This document shows, one piece after another, positions 29,629 to 39,012 of a DNA stretch of 64,000 bases; position 1 is the stretch's first letter; every line of letters starts with the position of its first letter. Source of the DNA: Parahaliea mediterranea (lineage in GTDB: Bacteria; Pseudomonadota; Gammaproteobacteria; Pseudomonadales; Halieaceae); assembly GCF_017255185.1 (NCBI RefSeq), contig NZ_JAFKCZ010000008.1, positions 19,714 to 83,713 of the forward strand, read 5' to 3'. Both the position numbers and the translations under genes were made by a program. The notes beneath the pieces are model-generated. The model was given only the letters and a program-made list of their open reading frames with translations, was not told the origin of the DNA and made no database searches.

Positions 29629-30792
29629 TCAAGCGGCCTCTTGCACAGCCGCCGCGGAGTGCGGAACTCCGGTCCGCACGGAGAGTGCAAACAGCAGCAC
29701 ACTGCCCACTATCCCCGCGAAGGCGAGCAGATGCACCGACAGGTAACTCTCCCGGGTCACGAAAATCGCCGCCACTACCGGCCCCACCGCGGCGCCAAAT
29801 CCGTGAAACGCCGGCGCGACCGCCACGCTGCGGCCGTTGTCGTCGACGCGATTCACCGCGGCGTACTGGAAGGCAAGGCAAAAGTTCCAGCTGAAATTGT
29901 AAAGGGCCAGCGCAACGATGTAGCCCGGCCCGGAAAGAGCGAAGGCCAGCAGGGCCACGGAGGCCAGCATAACAACCCCCCCGATGACCAGCGGCGGCAC
30001 CTGGCCATAGCGATCGCCACACCAGGAAGCCATCAACGCCCCGGGAATGCCGAAGCTGACCCCGATCGCCAGGCCCAGGCCGATGAATTCCGGGGACAAG
30101 CCCGCCGCCGACGCCATTCTCTCGATGTAGGCCCAAACGACACCGACATTGAAAAAAAACAGAAAACAGCCAAGCAGCGCCAGCAAGGCCGGAACACCGG
30201 GCAACAACCTGCCTCCCTCCAGATGCGGCGTAACCAGTCCACCAGCGGGCAGCCACCACGCCAGGCACAGGCCCGCGACATTTAGCGCCAACAACAGAGC
30301 CAGCACGGCAACCAGGCCGTAATCCGCGATAAAAGGTGGCAAGAGCAGCATGCCGACAATCTGAAAGGTCACCTGGGCGGCGACGGAGAGCCCGAAGTAA
30401 CGCGCCGCGTGCGCCTGGTCCGCCAGCACGGTGAGCGCAACCGAGTAGGCCGCGCCACCGCCCAGCCCGGTCAGCAACAGCAGCAGCGCCAGCGCTTCCG
30501 CCCCGGTAGCGTAGAGACAGCCAAAATGCGCCAGCAGGATCAATAGCATCGAAGCCGCGACCGCCCGGCGCCAATCGACGCGACGAATCCACAGCAGGGC
30601 CGCGGCGGAACTCAGCGCCGCGCCCCCCATGACGGCCGTCGCGAGAATGCCCACCTGGGCCTCGGTCAATTGAAAATCGGTCGCCGCCGCCCCCACCAGC
30701 AATGGCAGGATAAGAAAACCCCCGGTGGCGATAAAGCTCAGTAGAACCGCGGCCGCGGTGGCCGCGGCGCGATGTTGGAGCACCTCCGTCAA
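29629..30792 (-). CDS. MFS transporter
   Basis: This protein of about 387 residues has roughly twelve hydrophobic segments (VLLSFIATGGFLILPLL, LALLLLLTGLGGGAAYSVAL, VALLAFALSGPGYIVALALY). It resembles the MFS protein at 43511-44716 in its second half (LYNFSWN, then a GR-x-VA segment). The start is uncertain: TTG overlaps the stop of the upstream NTF2-like gene as TTGA, and a GTG at 30783 is an alternative. It probably imports the substrate of the neighbouring amidase and peptidase. Confidence 0.82.
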   Translation of the reverse strand: MTEVLQHRAAATAAAVLLSFIATGGFLILPLLVGAAATDFQLTEAQVGILATAVMGGAALSSAAALLWIRRVDWRRAVAASMLLILLAHFGCLYATGAEALALLLLLTGLGGGAAYSVALTVLADQAHAARYFGLSVAAQVTFQIVGMLLLPPFIADYGLVAVLALLLALNVAGLCLAWWLPAGGLVTPHLEGGRLLPGVPALLALLGCFLFFFNVGVVWAYIERMASAAGLSPEFIGLGLAIGVSFGIPGALMASWCGDRYGQVPPLVIGGVVMLASVALLAFALSGPGYIVALALYNFSWNFCLAFQYAAVNRVDDNGRSVAVAPAFHGFGAAVGPVVAAIFVTRESYLSVHLLAFAGIVGSVLLFALSVRTGVPHSAAAVQEAA

Positions 30793-31175
30793 CGGGCGCC
30801 CACCGGCTCGGAATCGAACAGTTTCGCGGTGATGTACCACTGCCCATCCGCCAACATCAGATGGAAGTGATTGACGAAGTTCATGCCCAGGTAGCCCTGC
30901 TCATGGAGTTCCGCGGTACCGACGCGACCGTTCACCGAGACGGATTCTATGGTGGCCTCGTAGCGCAGGCCGGCGTCCGCGGGCGCCGGGTTTTGCGCCA
31001 CGGCGTCGAAAAAGGGCTCGGGCGTCCCGGCAATCGCGTTGTCGCCGAGGTACCCACTCATCGATGCATCGGCGTGAAACAGTTCGCGCAGCGCCATGAC
31101 GTCGCCGCCCTGGCAGGCGTCGACGTAGGACTGGATCACGGCGCGCACCGCCCGCTCCTGTTCATTGAGTGACAT
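30789..31175 (-). CDS. NTF2-like (SnoaL/DUF4440-type) small protein
   Basis: This 128-residue alpha+beta-barrel protein of the NTF2 superfamily has the N-terminal helix AVRAVIQSYVDACQGGDVMALRELFHADASM and a C-terminal strand set FVNHFHLMLADGQWYITAKLF. The start was chosen because GGGGAGGG lies 7 bp before it; an earlier ATG at 31217 is in frame. Such proteins act as small hydrolases, isomerases or ligand-binding partners. The role here is unknown. It is coupled to the MFS gene downstream. Confidence 0.75.
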   Translation of the reverse strand: MSLNEQERAVRAVIQSYVDACQGGDVMALRELFHADASMSGYLGDNAIAGTPEPFFDAVAQNPAPADAGLRYEATIESVSVNGRVGTAELHEQGYLGMNFVNHFHLMLADGQWYITAKLFDSEPVGAR

Positions 31176-31218
31176 CCGCTTGCCCTCCCCGTTCGACCAG
31201 ACCAGCTCCAAAGTCATT

Positions 31219-32334
31219 TTACGACAGCCCCGCCAGCAGCTCCTGTGCCCGCGCGATGGCCTCGGACTGGTGGGGCTGCAAATCCTGGCCGCCCAGCGCC
31301 GCGTGCATCTCCAGGAAGGGATCCACGGTACCCGTCTGGATACTGCTGAGGGTCTCCAGAACCGCCAGTCCGAAAAAGGGCACTGTCCAGGTATTGTAGC
31401 CACCCTCGTGGCACAGCAGCAGGCGTCCGCCGCAGTGGCGTCGCGCCGCATCCATCAATTGCCGGGTGAGCGAGCGATAGCCGTCGCTGTGCATCTGCAT
31501 GCGCCCCAGGGGGTCGTAGGCCCCCGCGTCGAAGCCCGATGGCACGACAATGAGCTGGGGCTTGAACGCGTCGAGGGCGGGAATCACCACCCTTTCCCAG
31601 GCCGCCTGGTAGGCCCCCACGCCGGAACCGGGCGGCAGCGGCACATTGATATTGAAGCCCTCCCCCTCGCCGCTGCCGCGTTCGTGCAGGTGGCCGGAGT
31701 CGGGCGGGAAGCAGTTGTCCTGGTGCACCGAGATGGTGAGCGCGCGGGGATCGCCATAGAACGCGCTCTGGGTGCCATTGCCATGGTGCACGTCCCAGTC
31801 GACAAACGCGATGCGCTCGAGCCCGTAGTGTTCCAGTGCGTGGTAACCGGCGATGGCCGCGTTGCCGAGCAGGCAGAAGCCCATGCCCATGTCGGCCAGG
31901 GCGTGGTGGCCGGGCGGGCGCACCAGCGCGTAGGCGTTATCCACCCGGCCTTCCATAATCGCCTCCAGCGCCGCCAGCACACCGCCGGCGGACAACAAGG
32001 CAATATCGTAGCTGCCGCGGCCCATCGGCGTGAACGGACCCGCGTCACCGCCGTTGTCGGCGCTCAGGGCTTTCAGTTTTCGCAGGTACTCCGCCGTGTG
32101 GAAGCGCAGGATTTCGGCCTCCGTGGCCTCGCGCGGCGCGATGTGATGCAAGCGGGGTGTCAGTCCGGCGACCTCGAGCAGGTTGCGGAAGCGGCGCTTG
32201 GTTTCGGGGTTTTCAGCGTGGATATCCGGTTGCACGGGGTTGCCGTAGGGCATCGGTCCGGCGTAGTTGCCCGTGTTGTGCCACATGTACAGTTCGTGGG
32301 CGACAAAACCGGTACGGGCTTGTGTGCTGCTCAT
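31219..32334 (-). CDS. histone deacetylase-like amidohydrolase (class II HDAC / acetylpolyamine amidohydrolase superfamily)
   Basis: This 371-residue zinc amidohydrolase has His-143/144 (RPPGHHA) as charge-relay histidines, zinc ligands Asp-181 and His-183 (DWDVHHGNG) and Asp-269 (SGFDA), and CHEGGYN near the C-terminus. Length and motifs match the bacterial HDAC-like amidohydrolases of Bordetella/Alcaligenes. In bacteria these remove acyl groups from polyamines or other primary amines. GGAGAG precedes the ATG. A strong intrinsic terminator lies between it and the upstream receptor gene. The context of amidases and an amine dehydrogenase makes N-acylated amines plausible substrates. Confidence 0.92.
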   Translation of the reverse strand: MSSTQARTGFVAHELYMWHNTGNYAGPMPYGNPVQPDIHAENPETKRRFRNLLEVAGLTPRLHHIAPREATEAEILRFHTAEYLRKLKALSADNGGDAGPFTPMGRGSYDIALLSAGGVLAALEAIMEGRVDNAYALVRPPGHHALADMGMGFCLLGNAAIAGYHALEHYGLERIAFVDWDVHHGNGTQSAFYGDPRALTISVHQDNCFPPDSGHLHERGSGEGEGFNINVPLPPGSGVGAYQAAWERVVIPALDAFKPQLIVVPSGFDAGAYDPLGRMQMHSDGYRSLTRQLMDAARRHCGGRLLLCHEGGYNTWTVPFFGLAVLETLSSIQTGTVDPFLEMHAALGGQDLQPHQSEAIARAQELLAGLS

Positions 32335-32378
32335 GGTGTGTTCTCTCCTACATCCACAACGCCATGGACGCTGTGCGG

Positions 32379-32404
32379 AAAAAAGGGCCCGGCACGCCGG
32401 GCCC
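32379..32404 (-). terminator. intrinsic terminator after the TonB receptor
   Basis: On the minus strand, a perfect GC stem (GGGCCCGGC/GCCGGGCCC) is followed by six T residues. It lies 27 bp past the receptor stop and before the HDAC-like gene. It therefore ends or attenuates the amidohydrolase-receptor transcript. Confidence 0.85.
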
Positions 32405-32430
32405 ATACAGGTGGGCAGTGGAGGGTAGCG

Positions 32431-34875
32431 TCACTGCCCGAGGAAATAGCTCAGGGTTACCCCGTAGGTCCGCGGCATGCCGTAGCTGCGCACATAGGGA
32501 CCGTTGCCCCCGGTGTAGGCCGCGGGATAGTAGTCCTCGTCGGTGAGGTTGCGCGCCCACAGCAGCGCACGCCACTGGCCATCCTGGGAACCCAGACCCA
32601 GGCGCGCGTTGAAAATGGTGTAGTCCTCGGTGGCGTTCTGCGGCTCGGCGCCGCCGGTGGTATCGTCGGTAAAGCTGACGTCACCCGCCACTTCCATTTT
32701 CAGGGCGTCGCCCAGCGGCCACTCGTAGCTGACCAACGCGGTGTAGGACCACTCCGGCGACTGCGCCAGTTCGATGCCGGAAACATCGCGGGTTACCGTC
32801 ACTGGCCACGCGCTTGCGACCGGGTCCACCGCGTCCCACTCGGTGACCTCGGTGTCGAGCCAGGCGATGCCTGCGTTGATCATGAGCCCGTCGATGGGTA
32901 GCCACTGCAGGTCCAGCTCCGCGCCGAATATCTCGGACTTGGGCACATTGGTTAGCCCCGAGATATTACCCACGAAGGTCACCGCGATATCCTGCTCCTG
33001 CTTGTCCTCGTAGTCGTAGAAGAAGGTCGCCGCGTTCAACTGCATACTGCCATCGAGCAAGGTGGTCTTGGCGCCAATTTCATAGGAGGTCAGCACCTCC
33101 TCGTCGTAGGGCTGCAACTGCTGGGTGGTATTGGAGTTGGCGCCGTTGAAGCCACCGGACTTGAAGCCATTGGATATGGTGCCGTAGAGCAGCACGTCGT
33201 CGGACAGCGCGTAGTCCAAGCCAATCTTGCCCATCCAGCGCTTGGTATCGATGGTGTCTTTGTATACCTGGAAGGCGTCGTTGACGGCGGGCGTACCAAT
33301 TACGCTGAAGATATAGTTCGGAGAATCCGGGTTGTCGTTGATCGTACCGCAGTCACCCGGACCGAGCGCCGCGCCAAACTGGGCATTGAGGAACCCGCCC
33401 AGCGAACCATCCTCCGCGATGAAGGTGCACCCGGCCCAGTCGCGCTCTTCCTCGGTGTAACGCGCACCCAGCGTGAGCCGCCATTTTTCGGCGAACATCC
33501 ATTCCACATGACCGAATACCGCCGCTGACTCGGTTTCCTGTTCGTACTTGGTATCGAGCTCGAGGATCGGCGTCGCGGCGAACAGGTCCACGCCCCAGGG
33601 AACCGAACCCAGGCCGAATACGGAGTCCGCCATGAAGTAGTGATAGTACTCCTCCATCTCGTCGTGGGAATAATACAGGCCGGCGATCCAGCTGAGTTGC
33701 CCGGTGTCACCCGACAGGCGAATCTCCTGCGAGAACACCTCCAGGTCGGTGGTGTTGATATTGCTGGAATCGGTGTAGAAACCACCGTCCCAGTCGTTGG
33801 ACTCGGTGCGCTCGAACTCGTCGTAACCGGTGATGGCGGTCAGCGTCATCTCGCCGATATCCCAGTCCATCCGGCCCATGAAGCCGGTAAGTTCGTTGTC
33901 GCGCTGGGGCCGCAGATTAAAGGTTTTCCCGGTGATGGGACTGGTATAGCTGTTGGTCCAGTCGGCGGCCTCGGCATCGCCGGTGGTGTACCAGGGCGGC
34001 GTTTCACCGAAGTGGCTGCCCGTCGGCAGGCGGTACTCATCCAGCGGGGTGTAGGGGTTGCTGAATTCGCCAAGGCCGATGTCGTTGCCGTTATAGGGCG
34101 AGTTCGCGCGGTTGTCGGACTGGTCCTTGACGTAATGAGCGATCAGCATAAACCGCAGCGTATCGGTGGCATCGACGTTGATGATACCGCGCACCGCGGT
34201 GGCGTCCTTTTCGCCCAGCTCGTCGTCGCGGGAGGTACTCTCCTGCCAACCCTCGCTGGATTGGGTGGTTTTCAGGGCCAGCCGGCCCTGCACCAGATCA
34301 TTGCCCCCGGAGACGAAACCCTCGAGGTCAAAGGTCTCGTAGGAGCCGTAGCTGCCGATCACCCCGGCTTCGAACTCGCGCGTGGGCTTGTTGCTGATAA
34401 AGTTGATCTGGCCCGCGGTGGTGTTGCGACCGTAGAGATCGCCCTGGGGACCCTTGAGTACCTCGACCCGCGCGGTGTCGAAGACCAGGCCACGGGTCAT
34501 CACCGTATAGGGCATGGCCACTTCGTCGAAGTAGATTCCCACGGTCGAGGAAGCCGCGGTGGAATAATCCTGGAAGCCGACGCCGCGAATCGTATACAGC
34601 GGGACCCCGGTCGCCGCGGTTTCGTTGACCGTGAGCCCCGGGGTCATCATCGCCACGTCCTCGGCGGTAAGCACGCCGAAGTCCTGTAACTGCTCTCCGG
34701 TAAACGCATTGATGGTAATGCCGACATCGTTGGCGCCCTGCTCCCGCTTTTGCGCGGTAACCACGACCTCTTCGATCTGCGCGGCGAGGGCCGCCTGCCC
34801 GGGCGCCATTAACGCGGCCACCACGGCGCCCCACATTGCGGTTTTTTTGCTGGTACCCTGTAAATATCCGTTCAT
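32431..34875 (-). CDS. TonB-dependent receptor
   Basis: This 814-residue outer-membrane receptor has a signal peptide ending near ALAAQ, the TonB box EEVVVTAQKREQ and a plug with TIRGVGFQDYSTAASSTVGIYFDEV and GPQGDLYGRNTTAGQINFIS. It belongs to the large sphingomonad-type receptor group that imports organic nutrients. The start has AGGGGGG upstream; the open frame extends further back but without a signal sequence. It is followed by a terminator. Between an amidohydrolase and a set of amidases, it likely brings in the amide substrate. Confidence 0.93.
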   Translation of the reverse strand: MNGYLQGTSKKTAMWGAVVAALMAPGQAALAAQIEEVVVTAQKREQGANDVGITINAFTGEQLQDFGVLTAEDVAMMTPGLTVNETAATGVPLYTIRGVGFQDYSTAASSTVGIYFDEVAMPYTVMTRGLVFDTARVEVLKGPQGDLYGRNTTAGQINFISNKPTREFEAGVIGSYGSYETFDLEGFVSGGNDLVQGRLALKTTQSSEGWQESTSRDDELGEKDATAVRGIINVDATDTLRFMLIAHYVKDQSDNRANSPYNGNDIGLGEFSNPYTPLDEYRLPTGSHFGETPPWYTTGDAEAADWTNSYTSPITGKTFNLRPQRDNELTGFMGRMDWDIGEMTLTAITGYDEFERTESNDWDGGFYTDSSNINTTDLEVFSQEIRLSGDTGQLSWIAGLYYSHDEMEEYYHYFMADSVFGLGSVPWGVDLFAATPILELDTKYEQETESAAVFGHVEWMFAEKWRLTLGARYTEEERDWAGCTFIAEDGSLGGFLNAQFGAALGPGDCGTINDNPDSPNYIFSVIGTPAVNDAFQVYKDTIDTKRWMGKIGLDYALSDDVLLYGTISNGFKSGGFNGANSNTTQQLQPYDEEVLTSYEIGAKTTLLDGSMQLNAATFFYDYEDKQEQDIAVTFVGNISGLTNVPKSEIFGAELDLQWLPIDGLMINAGIAWLDTEVTEWDAVDPVASAWPVTVTRDVSGIELAQSPEWSYTALVSYEWPLGDALKMEVAGDVSFTDDTTGGAEPQNATEDYTIFNARLGLGSQDGQWRALLWARNLTDEDYYPAAYTGGNGPYVRSYGMPRTYGVTLSYFLGQ

Positions 34876-34948
34876 CGTCCAACCCCCCTGGGTGACTGTT
34901 TTATCGTTTGTGGAAAATACTGTCCTGGAAAACTGCGAACCCGCGACC

Positions 34949-36676
34949 TCACCGGCCGCCGGCCTCCCGCAAATAAACGCTTTGTCCCTTGAACACCGTG
35001 CGCAGCACACGGACGTCGCTGATCGACTCCGGCGCGATATCGAACAGGTTCTCTGAGAGCACCACGAAATCGGCGGACTTGCCCGCTTCCAGGGAACCGG
35101 CCTCTTCCTCCAGGCGCAGCGCCCGGGCGTTGTCGACGGTGAAAATTGCGATGGCCTGCTCCAGCGTGATGGCCTGCTCGGGCCACAGCTCACCGGCGGC
35201 GGCGTTTCGTGGGTGGTGCCGGGTAACCATCGCCTCGATGCCGAGCCAGGGATCGATGGTTTCCACCGCCGCCGGCCAGTCCGATCCCGCAAGCACAGGC
35301 GCCTTGGCCTCGAGCAGGGTTTTTATCGGGAAATAGTGTTCGCCTCGCGGCCCGACCGCGCTGATCACTGAATCGATGATCGGGGACGGATGCCAGAGGA
35401 AGGGCGATAGATCCGCCACCGCCCCGAGTTCCGCGAAGCGTGCGATGTCATCGGGGTCGATAAAGCCGGCGTGGGCCAGCTCGTGGCGCAGGCCGCTGTT
35501 GCCATTGGCCTTGCGCGCGGCTTCGATCGCATCGAGCGCGACCCGGACAGAGCGGTCTCCCGCCGTGTGGATCTTGACCGTGAATCCGCGCTTGTCGAAT
35601 GCGATCAGGTCGCTTGCCAGTTGCTCCGACGACAGGTGCATGGGGCCGCGGGTGCGCTCGGCTCCGGGAGACTCGGCGGTGTACGGCGCCAGCATGGCCG
35701 CGGTGCGCGAAGGCGTCGGCACGCCATCCATAAAGATCTTGATAAAGCGGGTATCGACATCGGCGCTGCGATACCTGTCCCTCAGCACGCTGTAATCATC
35801 GTAGTTCAACGGCGATTTGCGACTGCCGTAGGGGGTCAGTATCGACAGGGCGATGTGCGCTTTCAGCTCGCCACGACTATCCAGCGTGTTAAACGCCTTT
35901 AGCACCGACTCCGGCGCCATCGCGCTTTTCATCGCGGTAATACCAAAGCTGTTGGCAATGCGCACGGACTCCCGCGCCCCTTCCAGCAGCTGGGGCAGGG
36001 TCCATTCCGGCAGCAGTGCCTCCACCGCTTGCGCCGGCCCCTCCAACAGCAGGCCGTTGGGCTCGCTGCCGCCATCGAGGCGAACAATGGTGCCGTCTGC
36101 GGGGTTGGGGGTATCCGCAGTGATTCCCATCAGCGACAGCGCCTTGCTGTTCAGCCAGGCGTTGTGGCCACTGTCGTCGCTCAGTACCACCGCCTTGTCA
36201 CCCGACACCTCGTCCAGCAGTTGCTTCGGCGACGGGACATCGAAGCGGTCGAAGAACGCGCTATCCCACTGCCCGCCGCGAATCCACACCGCGTCGGGAT
36301 TGTCGCGGACACAGGCGGCAACCGTCGACGCGACGTCCTTCGGTGTGGCGCTGAAGGGAAAATTGCATTCGTACAAGGTTTTGATACCGCCCTTGAGCGG
36401 ATGCACGTGGGCGTCGATGAGGCCCGGCAGGACCATGGCGCCACCCAGGTCCTCCACCCGTGTATCGGCGCCCCGTCCAGCGAGCACCTCGCGGGTATCG
36501 CCGACCGCGACAATGCGACCGTCGCGTACCGCAATGGCCTCGGCCCACGGCCGGTTCGGATCGAGCGTATAGATTTTTGCGTTGGTGTAGATATGGTCCG
36601 CGTCCGGCGCCGCATGCACCTGAACCAGGCCGGTCAATAGCAACACTGCAAGAGCCATAAACTGCTTTGCTCTCAT
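34949..36676 (-). CDS. metal-dependent amidohydrolase, YtcJ/amidohydrolase-3 type, exported
   Basis: This 575-residue amidohydrolase has a signal peptide (LLLTGLVQVHAAPD), so it is probably periplasmic. Metal-binding HVH occurs in LIDAHVHPLKGG, with further ligands in VKIHTAGDRSV and HELAHAGFID, and Asp in LAGSDWPA. It resembles YtcJ/AepA-type amidohydrolases. The start has AGGAGATAATAACG. It is 73 bp upstream of the TonB receptor gene and probably cotranscribed with it. The hydrolysed bond is not known. The 218-bp gap before it, up to the AraC stop, shows no gene. Confidence 0.88.
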   Translation of the reverse strand: MRAKQFMALAVLLLTGLVQVHAAPDADHIYTNAKIYTLDPNRPWAEAIAVRDGRIVAVGDTREVLAGRGADTRVEDLGGAMVLPGLIDAHVHPLKGGIKTLYECNFPFSATPKDVASTVAACVRDNPDAVWIRGGQWDSAFFDRFDVPSPKQLLDEVSGDKAVVLSDDSGHNAWLNSKALSLMGITADTPNPADGTIVRLDGGSEPNGLLLEGPAQAVEALLPEWTLPQLLEGARESVRIANSFGITAMKSAMAPESVLKAFNTLDSRGELKAHIALSILTPYGSRKSPLNYDDYSVLRDRYRSADVDTRFIKIFMDGVPTPSRTAAMLAPYTAESPGAERTRGPMHLSSEQLASDLIAFDKRGFTVKIHTAGDRSVRVALDAIEAARKANGNSGLRHELAHAGFIDPDDIARFAELGAVADLSPFLWHPSPIIDSVISAVGPRGEHYFPIKTLLEAKAPVLAGSDWPAAVETIDPWLGIEAMVTRHHPRNAAAGELWPEQAITLEQAIAIFTVDNARALRLEEEAGSLEAGKSADFVVLSENLFDIAPESISDVRVLRTVFKGQSVYLREAGGR

Positions 36677-36894
36677 CGTTATTATCTCCTGAATGAGTTT
36701 GGGTAGGCAGTATGGGTATCGATACTACGCCTGCGTGGCTGGCGCGGTGTTGACAAAACGGGCCATTCACTTGACCGGCAGGGCGTGTTTGCGGAACTAA
36801 TTGTGTGCAGGGACGCACGCGAAAAGTGCATAGCGCGGCCGCCGAGACCCGCGTAGCTTCTCGAGATTAAAACCGGAGAGGTATTGGGAAATTT

Positions 36895-37977
36895 CTAGGG
36901 ACGTAGAAGTGTCGCGCTATGTTCGCGGTAAGCCTGCGGGGTCTGCCCGACCCAGCTGCGAAATGCGCGGCTAAAGGCACTGAGTTCCGAATAACCGAGT
37001 TCAAAGGCTATTTCCGACAGGGGCATATTGGTCTGGCTCAGGTAGTACTTGGCACGCTTTTCGCGCGCCATTTTCTTGACCTCCTGAAAGCTGTACCCCT
37101 CATCCGCCAATCGGCGCCGCAGCGTACGAGGCGACATGGCAAGCCGTTCGGCAATACGCTCCAGCGTAACCGCTTCGTCGCCCCCGACGCGAATCAGTTC
37201 ACGGCAAAGGATATCGACAATCCCCTGCCCCGAATGCTTGGAGCCGAAATAGGTACGCAGCGCCTGCGTCAAAACATCGTGCAACAAGCTGTGACTGGTA
37301 TAGAAACGCTCCCGCAGGAAAGCGCTATCGAAACGCAGCATGTTTTCCGCGGTACCAAACCTGACCGGCGCATTGAAGAATGCCTCCAGCGCCGCTCTGT
37401 TGCCGGCGTCGGCATGCGTGAAACTGGCCTCTATGATCGGCATTTGTCGCCGCGTGGCGGTACCGAGCGCCTGTACCAGAAATGCCGACAGGTACTCGTT
37501 CAACTGGCGTGCCTCTACGCCTTGGTTGGCCAGAGTACGATGCGCGAATTCAGCATGGTGCTCGTCAAAATCAAAGCGGGTTTCAATCGCGGTATCGACG
37601 AAGCGGTCATAGCGACACAAACAGCGAATACCCTCTGCCACATTTGACGCCGACACTACGGCGAGGATAAGCAGGCTTGACGCTTCGTAATGATAGCTAC
37701 GCGCCATATCAAGGCCGAGGGTGGAATTATCGCTGCAGCGTGCCGCCCCCTCCAGCAACCGGCAAACTGTCGGCACGGGCAGGGGTTTATCAAATTCATC
37801 ACAACGGTCAATATCGAGACCGCAACTCAGGAACAAGTCCGAGGGGTCCATGCCGCGATCCATCAGGTGATCACGAACATAGGTAATAAAGCGGGGGGAG
37901 AGGGTCGGCTCCATCTGCCGATCGCTGCACTGCGCCTGCAGCGCTTCGCGATCCTTGGATACCGACCCGGGCGTCAT
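36895..37977 (-). CDS. AraC-family regulator
   Basis: This 360-residue regulator has an N-terminal arabinose-binding-like ligand domain of the OruR/ArgR type (about residues 30-210) and a C-terminal AraC HTH pair (LERIAERLAMSPRTLRRRLADEG, then LSEIAFELGYSELSAFSRAFRSWVGQTPQAYR). It begins 22 bp after the last cytochrome gene of the amine dehydrogenase operon and could be the operon's own regulator. The start is uncertain: Met at residue 22 (37914) is an alternative, and neither has a clear ribosome site. Confidence 0.87.
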   Translation of the reverse strand: MTPGSVSKDREALQAQCSDRQMEPTLSPRFITYVRDHLMDRGMDPSDLFLSCGLDIDRCDEFDKPLPVPTVCRLLEGAARCSDNSTLGLDMARSYHYEASSLLILAVVSASNVAEGIRCLCRYDRFVDTAIETRFDFDEHHAEFAHRTLANQGVEARQLNEYLSAFLVQALGTATRRQMPIIEASFTHADAGNRAALEAFFNAPVRFGTAENMLRFDSAFLRERFYTSHSLLHDVLTQALRTYFGSKHSGQGIVDILCRELIRVGGDEAVTLERIAERLAMSPRTLRRRLADEGYSFQEVKKMAREKRAKYYLSQTNMPLSEIAFELGYSELSAFSRAFRSWVGQTPQAYREHSATLLRP

Positions 37978-37999
37978 AAGTTATACACCGCGCGTCGCG

Positions 38000-38560
38000 C
38001 TAGGGCTCCAATTGGCTGTAGTAGGCAGCCAGTGCGCTGAATTCTTCTTCGCTAAGGCTGGCCAGTGCCGCCTGCATCAAGGAATGCACACGCTTTCCCG
38101 ACTTGTAGGCCCTGAGCTGCTGCGCCAGGTAAGGCGCCTGCTGGCCCGCGAGTATCGGCCAGTTGTTGGCGACGGGCTCGCCACGCATACCGTGGCACGC
38201 CGCGCAGTAGCCCGCGAGGTTCCTGCCGCGTTCGACCAGGTCGGAGTCTCCGCTCGACGATACCTTCCGGGGCAGGCTCGCGTAGTAATCGGCCAGTTCG
38301 CGAATGTCCTTTTCATCGAGATTCTTCACGAAGGGCATCATCGCCGCGTTCTCGCGGGTGCCATCGCGGAATGCGGTGATCTGCTCAGCAAGGTAGTCAG
38401 CATGCTGGCCGGCAAGGTTCGGCCACTGGGGGTTGATCGATTCGCCCTGCTGTCCGTGACAGGTGACGCAGTTCGCTGCCTGGCTCGGGGCCTGCGCATG
38501 CGCGCCAGCGGCCAGGACCAGCGAAGCGGCAGCCAGCATTCGACATAGACGGTATTTCAT
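38000..38560 (-). CDS. dihaem cytochrome c (c4-like), periplasmic
   Basis: This 186-residue protein has a signal peptide ending at HAQA and two haem-binding motifs, CVTCH (31-35) and CAACH (119-123). Each lies in a class I cytochrome c domain with a distal Met candidate (AAMMPFVKN, HSLMQAAL). It is a typical cytochrome c4 layout. It overlaps the monohaem cytochrome gene by 4 bp (ATGA), so it belongs to the amine dehydrogenase operon. It probably relays electrons from the dehydrogenase towards a terminal oxidase. It is too short and of the wrong class to be MauG. Confidence 0.9.
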   Translation of the reverse strand: MKYRLCRMLAAASLVLAAGAHAQAPSQAANCVTCHGQQGESINPQWPNLAGQHADYLAEQITAFRDGTRENAAMMPFVKNLDEKDIRELADYYASLPRKVSSSGDSDLVERGRNLAGYCAACHGMRGEPVANNWPILAGQQAPYLAQQLRAYKSGKRVHSLMQAALASLSEEEFSALAAYYSQLEP

Positions 38561-39012
38561 TGGTTTCTCCCAGACGCGTCGCTCAGTGTGCGCAGTAATT
38601 CGACGCGGTAATCGTCAACTTCATTGAGCGGCTGTTGCCGCATCCTGCCGATCTCGGCGGCTGAGTAGGGCTGAAAGTCACTTGCCAGGCTGTCACCTGA
38701 AAACTCCAGCACGATCCAGTTCAGCACAGCGGCCAGGCGCGTATCGTCCAGCGCCGAGGTAGCCGAGCCGGGTACCCGTACCAGGTATTCCCGCCCTTGC
38801 TGACTTTGCAAAAAAACGCCGACATGACCCTTCATGCGCGGCACCGAACCGGCGCCGGCGCCGTCCGGCGCGTGACAACCCTGACAGTTCATCTGGTAGT
38901 CGAAATGCGCCTGCCGGTACGCGCGGCTGTTTTCGGCGGCAGTGCCCGAGGCGCTTGCCGGCAAGCAACTACACAGCAGCAGGGCCGCAATGGCGGCTTG
39001 CACTTTTGTCAT
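38557..39012 (-). CDS. monohaem cytochrome c of the amine dehydrogenase operon
   Basis: This 151-residue periplasmic protein has an N-terminal signal (AAIAALLLCSCLPASASG) and one haem site, CQGCH (43-47). It corresponds in position to orf-2 of the Alcaligenes faecalis aau cluster, predicted to be a small monohaem c-type cytochrome just after aauA. It is a likely electron acceptor from AauAB. The ATG overlaps the aauA stop as ATGA and the gene overlaps the next cytochrome gene by 4 bp. Confidence 0.87.
   Translation of the reverse strand: MTKVQAAIAALLLCSCLPASASGTAAENSRAYRQAHFDYQMNCQGCHAPDGAGAGSVPRMKGHVGVFLQSQQGREYLVRVPGSATSALDDTRLAAVLNWIVLEFSGDSLASDFQPYSAAEIGRMRQQPLNEVDDYRVELLRTLSDASGRNQ

Noticed and set aside
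38000..38560. Dihaem protein as a possible MauG
   Set aside because: It is 186 residues with two class I cytochrome domains (c4-like), whereas MauG is a much longer dihaem peroxidase-type protein.
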